Shown here piece by piece: positions 50,337 through 59,637 of a stretch of 64,000 nt of DNA. The notes under the pieces are model-generated. The model was not told where the DNA came from, did no database searches, and saw only the letters and a program-made list of their open reading frames with translations. Position 1 is the first letter of the stretch; each line of letters opens with the position of its first letter. The translations under genes and the position numbers were made by a program. This DNA comes from JANMEB01 sp041745295 (GTDB taxonomy: Bacteria; Planctomycetota; Planctomycetia; Pirellulales; Pirellulaceae). The DNA lies in NCBI GenBank assembly GCA_041745295.1, contig JBGTJE010000078.1, forward strand, positions 30,120 through 94,119, given 5' to 3'.

Positions 50337-50885
50337 TCAACGGGCTCGCCGTCGCGGGATGGCGCGCGGGAAAGGAAGGTCTTCCACCGGGGGCAAAGCG
50401 AGCCCCGTTTCGGCTTGCCATTGGCGTCGTTCCTCGTCATCCGCGTAAAAACGCAGCCAGCTCTCTTCCTCGACGACCGGATCGATGCATTGCCAATGCA
50501 AGAACGTATTGGCGATCGAGACTTTTTTTTCCCGTTCCGGCAAGATATCGCGGGCGATTAAACAATAGAGTTGTCGGTCGGACAAATGACCGGTGAAATC
50601 CAACAAGATATTGCGGTCGTAAAGTTGCCGCAGCGTTTGTTGCAATCGTTGGTGAAGGTCGACATCGGTCTGTGTCTCATGCGGGGGCAAGACCAATGTC
50701 GGTTCAAACCATTGACTGATCGGGAGGCTCGGAGCTCGCTCCCACGCCAAAATGGAACTGAGGTACTCGTTTTCGAAATGCGTCGACATACGCTGCGTAT
50801 CGATCACGACCAACGACTCGTCGTAATAACGATCGAGCTCATTGCGCAGTTCCGCGTTCAAGAGCAACTCGTCAACTTCGTTCAT
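50337..50885 (-). CDS. Planctomycete-type hypothetical protein
   Basis: The product is 182 residues from ATG 50885, opening MNEVDELLLNAELRNELD. An upstream GTG at 50957 would add 24 residues, but from memory the family opens with the MNxVDE form. There is no signal or membrane segment. Clear conserved-looking blocks are MSTHFENEYLSSILAWERAP near 34-53, SQWFEPTLVLPP near 57-68, LLDFTGHLSDRQLYCLIARDILP near 94-116, and HWQCIDPVVEEESWLRFY near 129-146. I recall similar proteins from planctomycetes only, with no known function. It stands alone on the minus strand. Confidence 0.7.
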   Translation of the reverse strand: MNEVDELLLNAELRNELDRYYDESLVVIDTQRMSTHFENEYLSSILAWERAPSLPISQWFEPTLVLPPHETQTDVDLHQRLQQTLRQLYDRNILLDFTGHLSDRQLYCLIARDILPEREKKVSIANTFLHWQCIDPVVEEESWLRFYADDEERRQWQAETGLALPPVEDLPFPRAIPRRRAR

Positions 50886-51430
50886 GTCTTTCAGGTCAAA
50901 AAAACGGAGATCGATCCCAAGTCTTGTTGCATTCAACTCACAGGGAGAATTGAACACCTGTCGAAAACTTCAAAGCCCCTCACCCTGCCCTCTCCCCGAA
51001 GCGGGGTAACGGAACCAATCTTTGTTACCTTGCCCTCCTCCGCCGACGGCGGACGAGGGAATGAATTTGCTTTGTGAATGGGCTGACGTTGTGCGACGGA
51101 CCAAATCTAGGCGAGTTTACCCGCAAAACAATAGACAATTACCGGATATGGTCGGGGATTTTTCTTCAGCGCCCAACCATACCGCACGACTGATAATCTT
51201 TGCCAAGTGTTTGCCGTTCGCGACATTGCTCGCAGGCGTAGGTCCGCAAACAAAAATAGCGCGGGGCGCATATTGTTGCGTCACCGACTGGAATCGCCAG
51301 TTTATCATCAGCCGAGACGCGCTAGCGTCCGGTTGTTGAGGCGTTGACAAAGACAAAACCGGGGGCATGCGCCCGGCGACTGATGTTTCGAGACTCAGCC
51401 CGGAATGACGCTGGGTCGTGTGAGGCGTAC
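50886..51430. other. Intergenic region between the hypothetical gene and dcd
   Basis: No convincing gene. Open frames exist but have poor composition. It contains one degenerate copy of the dispersed palindromic repeat at about 51380-51432, and a CCCTCTCCCCGAAGCGGGG stretch near 50987, another common planctomycete intergenic pattern. Confidence 0.5.
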
Positions 51431-51432
51431 TT
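51380..51432. repeat. Dispersed palindromic repeat, copy 2
   Basis: It shares CAGCCCGGAATGACGCT and a longer downstream tail with copy 1 at about 1737-1790, but its left arm has diverged. It ends within the last codons of dcd. Confidence 0.5.
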
Positions 51433-51994
51433 AGCCAAAGATCAATTTGAGCTGCTGGTCTTCGGCCTCGGCGTTTGGATTGAGTTCTTTGAACAGCAGG
51501 CTCGGTTGGATGTCTCGATTATTTTGATACTTTTCACTACAATATTCGGTGATGTCGCCGGTCAGCGTATGGTAAAAGATCTGGCAAATCGACACGCCAG
51601 CGTAAATTTTCACCGGTTGCACGGCGAACATCTCCAGCGTCCAATAGCCGCAAAAGCCCACGTCCCCAAAACCAGCCGTCACGTGGACGAACAAGCCGAG
51701 GCGCCCGATCGAGCTGCGGCCTTCGATCATGGGTACAAGATTACGCGTCTCTGTACGCTCCCGTGTGCGCCCGAGGTACAATCGATTCGGTTCCAAGACG
51801 ATTCCACCGGGTGGAATCGTCAAGCGTCGCGTCCGATTGCTCTTTTTCATGTCGAGAACGATTTCCTCATAGACCAACACTTCGTCGTGCAGCGACATGT
51901 TGTAACTATTCGGATTCAGGTTTTTTTCATCGAACGGATCGATGACAATGTTCTCGCCAAGGTTTCGCCGGATCTCTTCGCCCGATAGGATCAT
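51431..51994 (-). CDS. dcd: dCTP deaminase
   Basis: The product is 187 residues with the dUTPase-like fold. LNPNSYNMSLHDEV near 26-39, GRTRERTETRNLVPMIEGRSSIGRLGL near 75-101 and the catalytic Glu (E121, in GYWTLEM) are visible. It deaminates dCTP to dUTP, supplying dUMP for thymidylate synthesis. I do not judge whether it is the bifunctional (dUTPase) form. Gene organisation: alone on the minus strand, divergent from the BI-1 gene. Confidence 0.92.
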   Translation of the reverse strand: MILSGEEIRRNLGENIVIDPFDEKNLNPNSYNMSLHDEVLVYEEIVLDMKKSNRTRRLTIPPGGIVLEPNRLYLGRTRERTETRNLVPMIEGRSSIGRLGLFVHVTAGFGDVGFCGYWTLEMFAVQPVKIYAGVSICQIFYHTLTGDITEYCSEKYQNNRDIQPSLLFKELNPNAEAEDQQLKLIFG

Positions 51995-52271
51995 GATTGG
52001 CCGGTCCGTGAGGTAGACGACACGATAGAAACCGCTCGCAGCGCGGTGCTTTAAGCCGATCGGATTGTTGTGGTCCCTGCGCTATGTGTCAAGTAACGGT
52101 TGACAGTTTCGTCGAGGAGTCCTTCGGCGAGCCCGTTCGGGCGCTCGCTCGGCCGGAATGTAGGGATTTTGTGGAGCGAAACTTCGATTGACGCGGGTCT
52201 GCCAAGGGCTACACTTACCCAGTGAGTCTCAATTCGGATCCACTCAAAAAGAAATCTTCGGAGGCGGTACT

Positions 52272-53012
52272 ATGAGTTCCTCGCCCTACGGACGATCAGG
52301 CGCTTACGCCGATCCATCGCAAGCGTTTGCCGTCGTTTCTCAAGCATCCCTCGCCGATCGCTTGGGATTCATCCGCAAGACCTACTTACATTTGGCGGTT
52401 GCCATTGCGCTTTTTGCAATCCTCGAATTCGTATTGCTCAATGTGTTTGCAGCCCAACTTCCCACTTGGATCACTGCGATTTCGGGCATGGGTTGGTTGG
52501 TCGTCCTCGGCGCCTATATGGTTGTGAGTTGGGTAGCAGAGCGTTGGGCAAAGTCATCGACGTCGCTTGGAATGCAGTACGCGGGCTTGGGCCTATTCAC
52601 GGTCGCGGAAGCGGCCATCTTTTTGCCGCTCCTCTATATCGCCAACACCTATTTTGCAGGCACGATCGCCTCGGCTGCGGTCGTCACGGGCATCGTATTC
52701 GCCGGCCTCACGATTGTCGTGTTCGTTACCCAAGCAGATTTTTCGTTTTTGCGGATGGCTCTGAGCGTGGGGGGGCTCGCAGCGTTTGCCTTCATTATTG
52801 TCGCCATGGTGTTTCAACTGCCCATACTGGGAGCTCTGTTTTCGACGGCTATGATCGTGTTGGCCAGCGGATATATTCTGTACCAGACCTCCAATGTCGT
52901 TCATCACTATCGGACCGATCAACACGTGGCGGCGTCCCTGGCTTTGTTCGCCTCGGTGGCGCTGCTTTTCTGGTACGTGCTTCAATTGTTCATGTCGTTG
53001 CAACGCGATTGA
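52272..53012 (+). CDS. Bax inhibitor-1 (YccA/TMBIM) family membrane protein
   Basis: The product is 246 residues. ATG 52272 follows GGAGG at seven bases. After a polar start of about 45 residues (RLGFIRKTYLHLAVAIALFAI marks the family) come seven membrane helices, with SWVAERWAKSSTSLGMQYAGLG and YILYQTSNVVHHY near 208-220. The last segment ends in a short charged tail. Bacterial members include YccA, which modulates FtsH, and BsYetJ, a pH-sensitive calcium leak. Either role is possible. Gene stands alone between divergent dcd and the Lon-N gene. Confidence 0.88.
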   Translation: MSSSPYGRSGAYADPSQAFAVVSQASLADRLGFIRKTYLHLAVAIALFAILEFVLLNVFAAQLPTWITAISGMGWLVVLGAYMVVSWVAERWAKSSTSLGMQYAGLGLFTVAEAAIFLPLLYIANTYFAGTIASAAVVTGIVFAGLTIVVFVTQADFSFLRMALSVGGLAAFAFIIVAMVFQLPILGALFSTAMIVLASGYILYQTSNVVHHYRTDQHVAASLALFASVALLFWYVLQLFMSLQRD

Positions 53013-53220
53013 TGTCGGTATCATAATCCACTGGACGAGGAATGCACGCTAACTTGTTTCGTTTCAAAGCAGGTTCGCACGGTGTTTGCGAGCAGCCAGG
53101 TGAGGAATTTCGCGGGAGGGTCCAGAATATTTTGCTGGAGCCGAGCTGGACCCATGCGTAGAATTGGGTGCAACTCCCCAAGCGGGTACTACTAACCCGA
53201 TTTAGACGCGAGATTTGCCC

Positions 53221-53925
53221 ATGTCTGGCGATTTTGAAAGCTTGCAACTTCCGACTTGTTTTTCTGGTGTCGTTCGCCTGTTTCCCTTGCCGAATTTGGT
53301 GCTTTTTCCCGCGGTCATTCAGCCGTTGCATATTTTTGAGCCGCGCTATCGACAAATGATCGAGGATGCGCTCGCGGCAGACGAATTGATCGCGGTTGCG
53401 CTCATGAAGCCCGGATGGGAACCGCAATACGAACAGCGGCCGTCGATTCACCGCACGGTTTGTATCGGTCGCATCATGACTTACACCAAGCTCGAGGATG
53501 GGCGATACAACTTGTTGCTCCAAGGCATTCAGCGCGGGAAAATTACTAGAGAAGTTGCCGCGGATCGGCTGTACCGATTAGCCGAAGTTCGCACGCTCGA
53601 AGTGACACCTGATCCAGTGCCGCCGGCGTTAACCCTGTTCGGCCAACAAGTTCGAAAACAATTCATTGCGTTGTGCCAGCGCGACGCGGCAATGGACCTG
53701 GAGTCAATCCAATGCCTTTTGGGAAATAGCGTGCGGCTGGAACTGTTAATCGACATGATCGCGTTCTCGCTCCCTATGGCGACGGCGATCAAACAGTCGA
53801 TTTTGGACGCCGATGATCTGACGACTCGCCTTGAAATCGTGTCGCGGCATCTCAATCGTCAATTGAACCAAGCCAAGACTGGGCCACCCTTGTACGCATT
53901 CCCTCCCTGCTTTAGCAGCAACTAG
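53221..53925 (+). CDS. Lon N-terminal (substrate-binding) domain protein
   Basis: The product is 234 residues. It lacks the AAA+ and protease parts of Lon. RLFPLPNLVLFPAVIQPLHIFEPRYRQMI (near 19-47) and VCIGRIMTYTKLEDGRYNLLLQGIQRGKI (near 81-109) are the Lon substrate-binding (PUA-like) domain; the rest is the helical part. Stand-alone Lon-N proteins are widespread; their role is not firmly known. No partner gene is evident. Confidence 0.85.
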   Translation: MSGDFESLQLPTCFSGVVRLFPLPNLVLFPAVIQPLHIFEPRYRQMIEDALAADELIAVALMKPGWEPQYEQRPSIHRTVCIGRIMTYTKLEDGRYNLLLQGIQRGKITREVAADRLYRLAEVRTLEVTPDPVPPALTLFGQQVRKQFIALCQRDAAMDLESIQCLLGNSVRLELLIDMIAFSLPMATAIKQSILDADDLTTRLEIVSRHLNRQLNQAKTGPPLYAFPPCFSSN

Positions 53926-54348
53926 CCGCTGCACGCGTTAAACAAAGGCAGGCATTCCACCCATCGGTGGTGGGATCATTTGCTTTGAGAGTCGCCTTTT
54001 GCTCGTCAGCTATGAAATGACTGTCGGCTCGGCTGTACAAATGCCCTTGGGCCGTCGCGCTTCGGTCGCTCGACGGCTTGGGATGGGCAGTTCTACAAAA
54101 AATTCACAGCCTCTCCGCGAAACGACGCGCTTTTGGAGTGCAAAAGACGACCCTCCCGACAAATCGTTGACGTTGACGGATTGTTTCGACCATACTAACA
54201 GCGACGTAAAGTACTTGAGCACGACCGCCGCCATTTGGCGCGCGGAGTTTCACGACAGCCCTGCCCTATGGCAAATCTCATTGGCTTTGCACATCAATCC
54301 GGTGGAATTGTTTTCGCACGTCGTGAAAACCCCTGGGCGTTTCGTCGA
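53926..54348. other. Spacer with an uncertain open frame
   Basis: An open frame at 53999-54364 encodes 121 residues without any family resemblance and no good start signal; I do not call it a gene. A weak -35/-10 pair (TTGACG 54167-54172, CATACT 54191-54196) reads toward the next gene. A small imperfect hairpin lies near 53954-53977. Confidence 0.4.
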
Positions 54349-55032
54349 ATGGACGATGAACTGAAGTCCGGGCAAGAAAATCGAATCAAGTTTGATCCTT
54401 CGCTGGCGCCGGTCATGCTGGAGCCGTCTCCCAATTGCAATGTCAAGGAAATGCCTTGGCTGGAGGAGACTCGACTGCTCCTTCAAACGGCCGGATTCGT
54501 CTACTTGCAGCGCAGCGACGATTTGCTCCGCTTCCGCCAATCCGTGCATCATCTAACCAAAGATCAAACGCTCGTCACCTTGGGATCGCAAGCCGAGGTC
54601 CAGCATTATGCCAGCGAAAACTGGAGCAAGCTCAGTCATTTCTATGCCGCGCGGCGCGATGGCTTTCGATTCGACATTGAGAAAATCGTAGCTCGCGACA
54701 AAGACCAATCGCAAAAGTTTGATCAAATCGAAATCCAAAGTCGCTTGGGCACGAATCCCGGCACGGGCCTAACAAACGTCACGTTTGACGCGACCGGCTC
54801 GAATGCGCATATCGACTTGATTGCGTGGCGCGCAACTGTGGCCGATGGCCAAGTCGGTCGATTCGTGCCAACCAACGGTCGAATCGCCCTGGCGTTATCA
54901 AATTTCAAGCGTCCATTTACCTTTTGCGAAGAGTATCACGACGATTTCAAGAGCCGCTGGTTCATGTTCGCCCCCGCCACTGTGAAAACCTGGATCGATC
55001 GAGTCAAAAAGAAGAAATCGACCGCGGGATGA
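54349..55032 (+). CDS. Hypothetical protein, no family recognised
   Basis: The product is 227 residues from ATG 54349; ATG 54268 would add 27 residues, and neither has a good Shine-Dalgarno. There is no signal peptide or membrane helix. The sequence shows a helical first part (PWLEETRLLLQTAGFVYLQRSDDLLRF) and a beta-rich middle (IEIQSRLGTNPGTGLTNVTF, HIDLIAWRATVAD). It ends in a lysine-rich tail (RVKKKKS). Composition looks coding. I could not place it in any family. It is followed immediately by the IVP cassette. Confidence 0.55.
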   Translation: MDDELKSGQENRIKFDPSLAPVMLEPSPNCNVKEMPWLEETRLLLQTAGFVYLQRSDDLLRFRQSVHHLTKDQTLVTLGSQAEVQHYASENWSKLSHFYAARRDGFRFDIEKIVARDKDQSQKFDQIEIQSRLGTNPGTGLTNVTFDATGSNAHIDLIAWRATVADGQVGRFVPTNGRIALALSNFKRPFTFCEEYHDDFKSRWFMFAPATVKTWIDRVKKKKSTAG

Positions 55033-55039
55033 GAATAGT

Positions 55040-55060
55040 GTTCAGTGTTCAGTTTTCAGT
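55040..55060 (-). repeat. Inverted heptamer array, left end of IVP cassette
   Basis: Three heptamers (GTTCAGT, GTTCAGT, TTTCAGT on the plus strand) overlap the end of the IVP gene. They mirror the ACTGAAA-type array at 55452-55479, so the two arrays form an inverted pair around the gene. Confidence 0.6.
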
Positions 55061-55401
55061 TGAAGAGCTTTGCGGAGGCCGTGGAGCATTCTTGCGAGTT
55101 CTTTGAGTTCAGAAATAATGTGCGGAAACGTGGTGTCATTCAAAAGCCCAATCTTCTTGGCGATATACGCTTGCGTCCGCAACTCAGCGCAAGAACCTTG
55201 TGCGATGCGAAGACACCGCAAGAAATCTTTACCGCCCCGTTCCGATCCCTCGGCGATATTCGAGGCAATCGACACCGCTGCGCGTTGCATTTGTTCGCGC
55301 AATCCGTAGTCTTTGCAATCTCGGAGGGCATCGTAAACTGTCACCGCCAACTGACACCCTCGCTTCCAAACCTCCAATTCTTCAAACGACCTATACGCCA
55401 C
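55042..55401 (-). CDS. Four-helix-bundle protein (23S rRNA intervening-sequence/IVP family)
   Basis: The product is 119 residues. GTG 55401 is preceded by GGAGG at six bases. MAYRSFEELEVWKRGCQLAVTVYDALRDCKDYGLREQMQRAAVSIASNIAEGSERGGKDFLRCLRIAQGS is the diagnostic opening of the S23/IVP (TIGR02436-like) family: a four-helix bundle related to Avd of diversity-generating retroelements. Members occur inside rRNA intervening sequences and as free intergenic cassettes; their function is unknown. Here the gene is exactly enclosed by inverted arrays of ACTGAAA-type heptamers and the right array abuts the alaS stop. This looks like a small mobile or expanding unit. Confidence 0.9.
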   Translation of the reverse strand: MAYRSFEELEVWKRGCQLAVTVYDALRDCKDYGLREQMQRAAVSIASNIAEGSERGGKDFLRCLRIAQGSCAELRTQAYIAKKIGLLNDTTFPHIISELKELARMLHGLRKALQLKTEH

Positions 55402-55451
55402 GACCCACCTCCGTAACCGATCGCTGATCCAAGCCGATCAAATTCCGATTA

Positions 55452-55479
55452 CTGAAAACTGAAAACTGAAAACTGAAAA
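55452..55479 (+). repeat. Four tandem CTGAAAA heptamers, right end of IVP cassette
   Basis: Four exact copies of CTGAAAA, immediately before the alaS stop codon at 55481-55483 (minus strand). Confidence 0.9.
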
Positions 55480-55480
55480 C

Positions 55481-58297
55481 TTAAGTTGCCAGCGCGGCGC
55501 GAATGTAGTCCGTTGCGGCTTGAAGGGCTTGTTTGATTTTCTCGGGGTGCTTGCCGCCGGCTTGCGCGAAGTCGGGTTTTCCGCCTCCCCCGCCGCCGAC
55601 CACGGGCGCGACTTGTTTGACCCAATCCCCCGCGCTGATCCCAGACTCGACGAGATCGCGGCTCAATCCGGCGACCAAATGGATTTTGTCGGTCCCGGCG
55701 ATTGATGCGAGAAAGATCGCCGTGCGATTGGATTGCCGACGAATCTGGTCGATTAGTTGGCGAAGCGCATCGGGGCTCGCTCCGGGAACTTCTAAAACGA
55801 CTACGTGCGAATTGCCGAATTGAATTGCGGACCTAAGCAATCCATCCGAATCAATCCTTGGCTCGGATTTCGCGGAGGCGATTTGTTGCTCCAATTGTTT
55901 CTTTTCGGCCAGAAGTGCTGCGACTCTCACTGGGACATCGAACATTCCAGCGTTCAGAGTCCGAGCCGCTTGCTTGAGCGCGTCCCGTATTTCGGCATAC
56001 GTTGTCGTGGGGACCGGAATAACTAGGTCCGTACCGGGTTTAGTTTCAGGAATGGTCGCTTGTTTGCGCAACGATTTGACGCGTTTCAATAGTTGTTGAA
56101 CCGCTTCTGGAAAAAGTCCCTGACCGCAGTCCAACAACTTTGCCCCGCGTTCGAGTGCATTCAGCACGTCGGCGGCGTGCTGCCTGGCACGCTCGCCAGT
56201 CAAAGCAACGATTCGGCGCGTGCCCGCAGAGACGCCTTCTTCGGAAACGATTTCGAAGGACTCTATTTCAGCCGTGTTCGATAGGTGAGTTCCGCCGCAA
56301 AGTTCACGGCTAAAATCCCCGATCGAGATCATGCGGACAGGGTCGGGGTATTTTTCTCCGAACAGCATCATCGCGCCTTTACGGCGGGCATCGGCCAGCG
56401 GGAGCGTGTCGGCGGTCACGGCTGCGTGCTGCTCGACTTTTTCCAGCGCTTCGTGCTCGATCGCTTGCAGTTGCGTCGGCGAGACGCCTTCTAAGTTCGT
56501 GAAGTCAAACCGAAGCCAGTCGTCATCGACTTTGGAGCCGCGTTGTTGGGCATGCGATCCCAAGTGCTTTTGAAGCGCGTAGTGCAAAATGTGTGTCGCC
56601 GAATGTGCTCTTCGAATTGCTGCACGGCGCCGTTGATCCACGTCCGCATCGACGATATCGCCCTGAGCGATCTCCCCTTCGACCACTCGGCCAAAGTGCA
56701 GTATCAAGTCGGAATCTCGCTGCGTATCGCGAACGAGGAATCGGCCGCGAGGTCCAATCATCGTCCCCGAATCCCCCACTTGTCCGCCGGATTCGGCATA
56801 GAACGGGGATCGGTCCAATACGATCACCGTGAGAGGCGTTTCCTGGCTTTCGTCCGTCGGTTCGCTGGCGACCGACCGCGTCTGGACTCGAACGTCGCCG
56901 CACACGATGCCGCTCACGGTCGCCTGACAGCGCGTTGAATCGTAGCCCAGGAACTTCGTGGATTTGACTTCACTTTTGAGCGCATCGATTGGGCCAAAAC
57001 TGCCCATGACCGTGTCCGCGAGCTTTCCGGATTCGACGCTGTGCCGTTCCATTTCGCGACGGTAGCCCCGCCAATCGAAGCCGAGTCCTCGATCGGAGCC
57101 TAGCGACTCGAATAGTTCGGCGGGAACGCCGTACGTTTGATACAACTCGGCGGCCAAAGCCCCGTCGACTTCCGTTTGATTCAGCCGACTCATGGAGCGA
57201 AAGATCTCTTCGATCCGATGTAATCCGGCGTCGATGGTGGCAAAGAAATTGGCTTCTTCTTTTTCGATCGCGGCGCTGACTCGGGACGCCGTTTCCTTTA
57301 GTTCGGGATACGGTTCGCTCATCGCGGCCACGACCGCGGGCACCAGGCGATGGAGAAAGGGCGCCGAAACGCCGAGCTGCCGACCATCCAAAACCGCGCG
57401 GCGCAGCAATCGTTTGACCACGTATTGTTCCTTGTTCGGGCCGGGATAGACGTTTTCGTGGATGGCGAACGTGCAGGCACGAACGTGATCGGTGATCCGC
57501 CGCAGTCGCCTCCCAGAGTCGATCGCGGAATCGTAGTGGATGCCGCAAACGTCGGCCGCCGCCAAAACGATGGGCTTGAGGATGTCGATGTCATAGTTGC
57601 TTTCGACGCCTTGCAATGTGGCGGCGGCGCGTTCGAGACCCATGCCTGTGTCAATGTTTTTGCTCGGCAATGGGTGCAAATTATTGGGGGGATCGCCGAC
57701 GCGATTGAACTGAGTGAACACCAAGTTCCAGATTTCCACTTCCTTTCCGGATTCGGGATGGAAGTAGATTTCGCTGCATGGCCCACAGACGCCATCTGGA
57801 CCTTGGGAGGGGGAGCCCGCCGGCCAAAAATTCTCGTGCTCGTCGCGCCGCGAAATGCGATTCAACGGCAATCCGACTTGCTGGTGCCAAATATCGGCGG
57901 CTTCGTCGTCATTGAGAAAGACAGTCACGGTCAGCTGCTCGGGGGACATCGCGAGCCAATTTGAGTCGGTCAAGAACTCCCATGCCCAAAGGATCGCTTC
58001 TTGTTTGAAGTAATCCCCAAAGCTGAAGTTACCCAACATTTCAAAGAATGTATGGTGATACGGAGTACGTCCCACGTTATCGATGTCTCCCGTGCGCAAG
58101 CATTTTTGGCAACTTGCGGCGCGAGTGAATTCCAGCTTTACTTTGCCCAAAAAATGGTCTTTGAACTGGTTCATCCCGGCGGGAGTGAACAGTACGGACG
58201 GGTCCCAGGTGGGGACCAGCACATCACTCGGGCAAATCCGGTGTCCCTTGGTGCGAAAAAATTCGAGATAGGCTTTGCGTAATTCGTTGGTCTTCAT
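55481..58297 (-). CDS. alaS: Alanine--tRNA ligase
   Basis: The product is 938 residues, slightly longer than usual. The catalytic core opens MKTNELRKAYLEFFRTKGH and has TPAGMNQFKDHFLG and PYHHTFFEMLGNFSFGDYFK, and GLERAAATLQGVESNYDID. The editing domain shows HSATHILHYAL and CGGTHL, the zinc ligands. The C-terminal DHHA1/C-Ala part ends VGGGGGGKPDFAQAGGKHPE. It charges tRNA-Ala and clears mischarged Ser/Gly. The gene follows the LPG-synthase-like gene by 44 bases on the same strand. Its stop abuts the IVP cassette. Confidence 0.96.
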   Translation of the reverse strand: MKTNELRKAYLEFFRTKGHRICPSDVLVPTWDPSVLFTPAGMNQFKDHFLGKVKLEFTRAASCQKCLRTGDIDNVGRTPYHHTFFEMLGNFSFGDYFKQEAILWAWEFLTDSNWLAMSPEQLTVTVFLNDDEAADIWHQQVGLPLNRISRRDEHENFWPAGSPSQGPDGVCGPCSEIYFHPESGKEVEIWNLVFTQFNRVGDPPNNLHPLPSKNIDTGMGLERAAATLQGVESNYDIDILKPIVLAAADVCGIHYDSAIDSGRRLRRITDHVRACTFAIHENVYPGPNKEQYVVKRLLRRAVLDGRQLGVSAPFLHRLVPAVVAAMSEPYPELKETASRVSAAIEKEEANFFATIDAGLHRIEEIFRSMSRLNQTEVDGALAAELYQTYGVPAELFESLGSDRGLGFDWRGYRREMERHSVESGKLADTVMGSFGPIDALKSEVKSTKFLGYDSTRCQATVSGIVCGDVRVQTRSVASEPTDESQETPLTVIVLDRSPFYAESGGQVGDSGTMIGPRGRFLVRDTQRDSDLILHFGRVVEGEIAQGDIVDADVDQRRRAAIRRAHSATHILHYALQKHLGSHAQQRGSKVDDDWLRFDFTNLEGVSPTQLQAIEHEALEKVEQHAAVTADTLPLADARRKGAMMLFGEKYPDPVRMISIGDFSRELCGGTHLSNTAEIESFEIVSEEGVSAGTRRIVALTGERARQHAADVLNALERGAKLLDCGQGLFPEAVQQLLKRVKSLRKQATIPETKPGTDLVIPVPTTTYAEIRDALKQAARTLNAGMFDVPVRVAALLAEKKQLEQQIASAKSEPRIDSDGLLRSAIQFGNSHVVVLEVPGASPDALRQLIDQIRRQSNRTAIFLASIAGTDKIHLVAGLSRDLVESGISAGDWVKQVAPVVGGGGGGKPDFAQAGGKHPEKIKQALQAATDYIRAALAT

Positions 58298-58341
58298 TCG
58301 ATCAATATATCGACACGGAACCGGATCGAATAGTTCGGCGA

Positions 58342-59361
58342 TTACGATGGCTGGATCAACTCGTCATCGAGATTCGACAGCGTTCCCGACCGACGGCGGC
58401 GGCGGAACAAATACTCATTCCACAAAAATAGAATGCCGCCGATCAGGCCGGGAATGAGATAGTAGATGACGCGATACAACACCAGTCCGCAGGTGACTGC
58501 GACTTCGGGATGGTTGTCACCGGCGGCCGCGTTCTCTCCGGTGAGAAGGTGCAAAATGATTAGGTCGAGAACCCCAATGCCCCCTGGCGCGTGGACAATC
58601 ACCACGGCAATCATGGCCGCCATATACGATACGAGAATCTTGCTGAAGGCAATCTGATCTTCCGGTAAAAGCACGTACAGGACCGCCGATGCGATCAAGA
58701 AATCGATCGCCGAGACGACCAGTTGCATCATCGAGAGGTGAATCGGTGGCAGGGTAAATTCCTTGGACCCCCACCGCACAGGCCTGCGGAAAAACGCCGA
58801 GGCAAGCAAATAAAGCAGCACGGCCCCCAGAAAAATCCAACCCCAAACTTGCGGTTCCCATATTAACTTTTCGGCCCACTCCGCGGGAATATTAACCGGC
58901 AGCGTCACGAAAGTAATCCCGGCCAACAGGAACATTCCCAGCCAAAACGTGACAGACAGAATCGAAAGGAGGGCGACAATTTCGCTCAGCGAAAATCCCC
59001 AATTCGAGTACAACCGGTAGCGGACAGTCGTTCCCCCGAACATCCAGCCGAAGACGTTGCTCAAGGAGTAACCCACGATCGCGCCGGTCATGATCCGCCT
59101 TAGTGGCAAATCCTTTTTGAGGCATCGCACGGCGATCCAGTCGTAGCCCGTCAGCACGAAATAATTAACACAGGTCAACGCAATGGCGATTGCCACTTTG
59201 TAACGCGGGATGCCGTTCAGTCCGTCCCAAAAATGGTTGAGCGGGATGTGCTTGAGCTTTTCGCGGAGCAGCACGAACGCGATTACGACGATCGCAATCA
59301 GGGCGGTGTATTTGAGGGTCTCGCCGAATACACGTCCATTGCTCTCGGGCTTTTCGCTCAT
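58342..59361 (-). CDS. Lysylphosphatidylglycerol synthase-like membrane protein (UPF0104)
   Basis: The product is 339 residues from ATG 59361. About eight membrane helices are visible. Family marks are GYSLSNVFGWMFGGTTVRYRLYSNWGFS near 98-125, and VHAPGGIGVLDLIIL near 262-276, typical of the LPG_synthase_TM (MprF N-terminal/YbhN) fold. Proteins with only this membrane part are thought to flip or bind lipids, not to transfer lysine; the catalytic domain is absent. Possible operon with alaS downstream, where charged tRNA would be relevant for MprF-type enzymes, but here it lacks the transferase part. Confidence 0.82.
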   Translation of the reverse strand: MSEKPESNGRVFGETLKYTALIAIVVIAFVLLREKLKHIPLNHFWDGLNGIPRYKVAIAIALTCVNYFVLTGYDWIAVRCLKKDLPLRRIMTGAIVGYSLSNVFGWMFGGTTVRYRLYSNWGFSLSEIVALLSILSVTFWLGMFLLAGITFVTLPVNIPAEWAEKLIWEPQVWGWIFLGAVLLYLLASAFFRRPVRWGSKEFTLPPIHLSMMQLVVSAIDFLIASAVLYVLLPEDQIAFSKILVSYMAAMIAVVIVHAPGGIGVLDLIILHLLTGENAAAGDNHPEVAVTCGLVLYRVIYYLIPGLIGGILFLWNEYLFRRRRRSGTLSNLDDELIQPS

Positions 59362-59637
59362 GAAATATTCCAAATACCGGCGGGGTGTGCCGCGCCGTCA
59401 GCGGTGATCGGCGCTCGGCATCGACCCGCCGAAAATGATCCAAAAAGTGCGGTCAGTCATTCTGCCCCAACGACGACATTTTGCAAGGGCTTGAGGTCTT
59501 TGATTAACCGGCCCGCTTCGGGTCGCGTGCCGAAGTCGCAGCGCCCGGAAGCCGGACGGTTAAACGACGAACAGAAATTCGAATCATAAGACGAAGTCAC
59601 ATCGCCTCGGAATTTAGATCGCGCTTATCAAATGACG

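Noticed and set aside
51022..51339. 105-residue open frame between the hypothetical gene and dcd
   Set aside because: Begins in low-complexity intergenic repeat sequence and lacks a start signal or family pattern.
53999..54364. 121-residue open frame as a gene
   Set aside because: No start signal, no family pattern, partly overlaps the next gene.
58342..59361. MprF-type lysyl-phosphatidylglycerol synthase
   Set aside because: Only the membrane part is present; the C-terminal catalytic domain that uses charged tRNA is missing.
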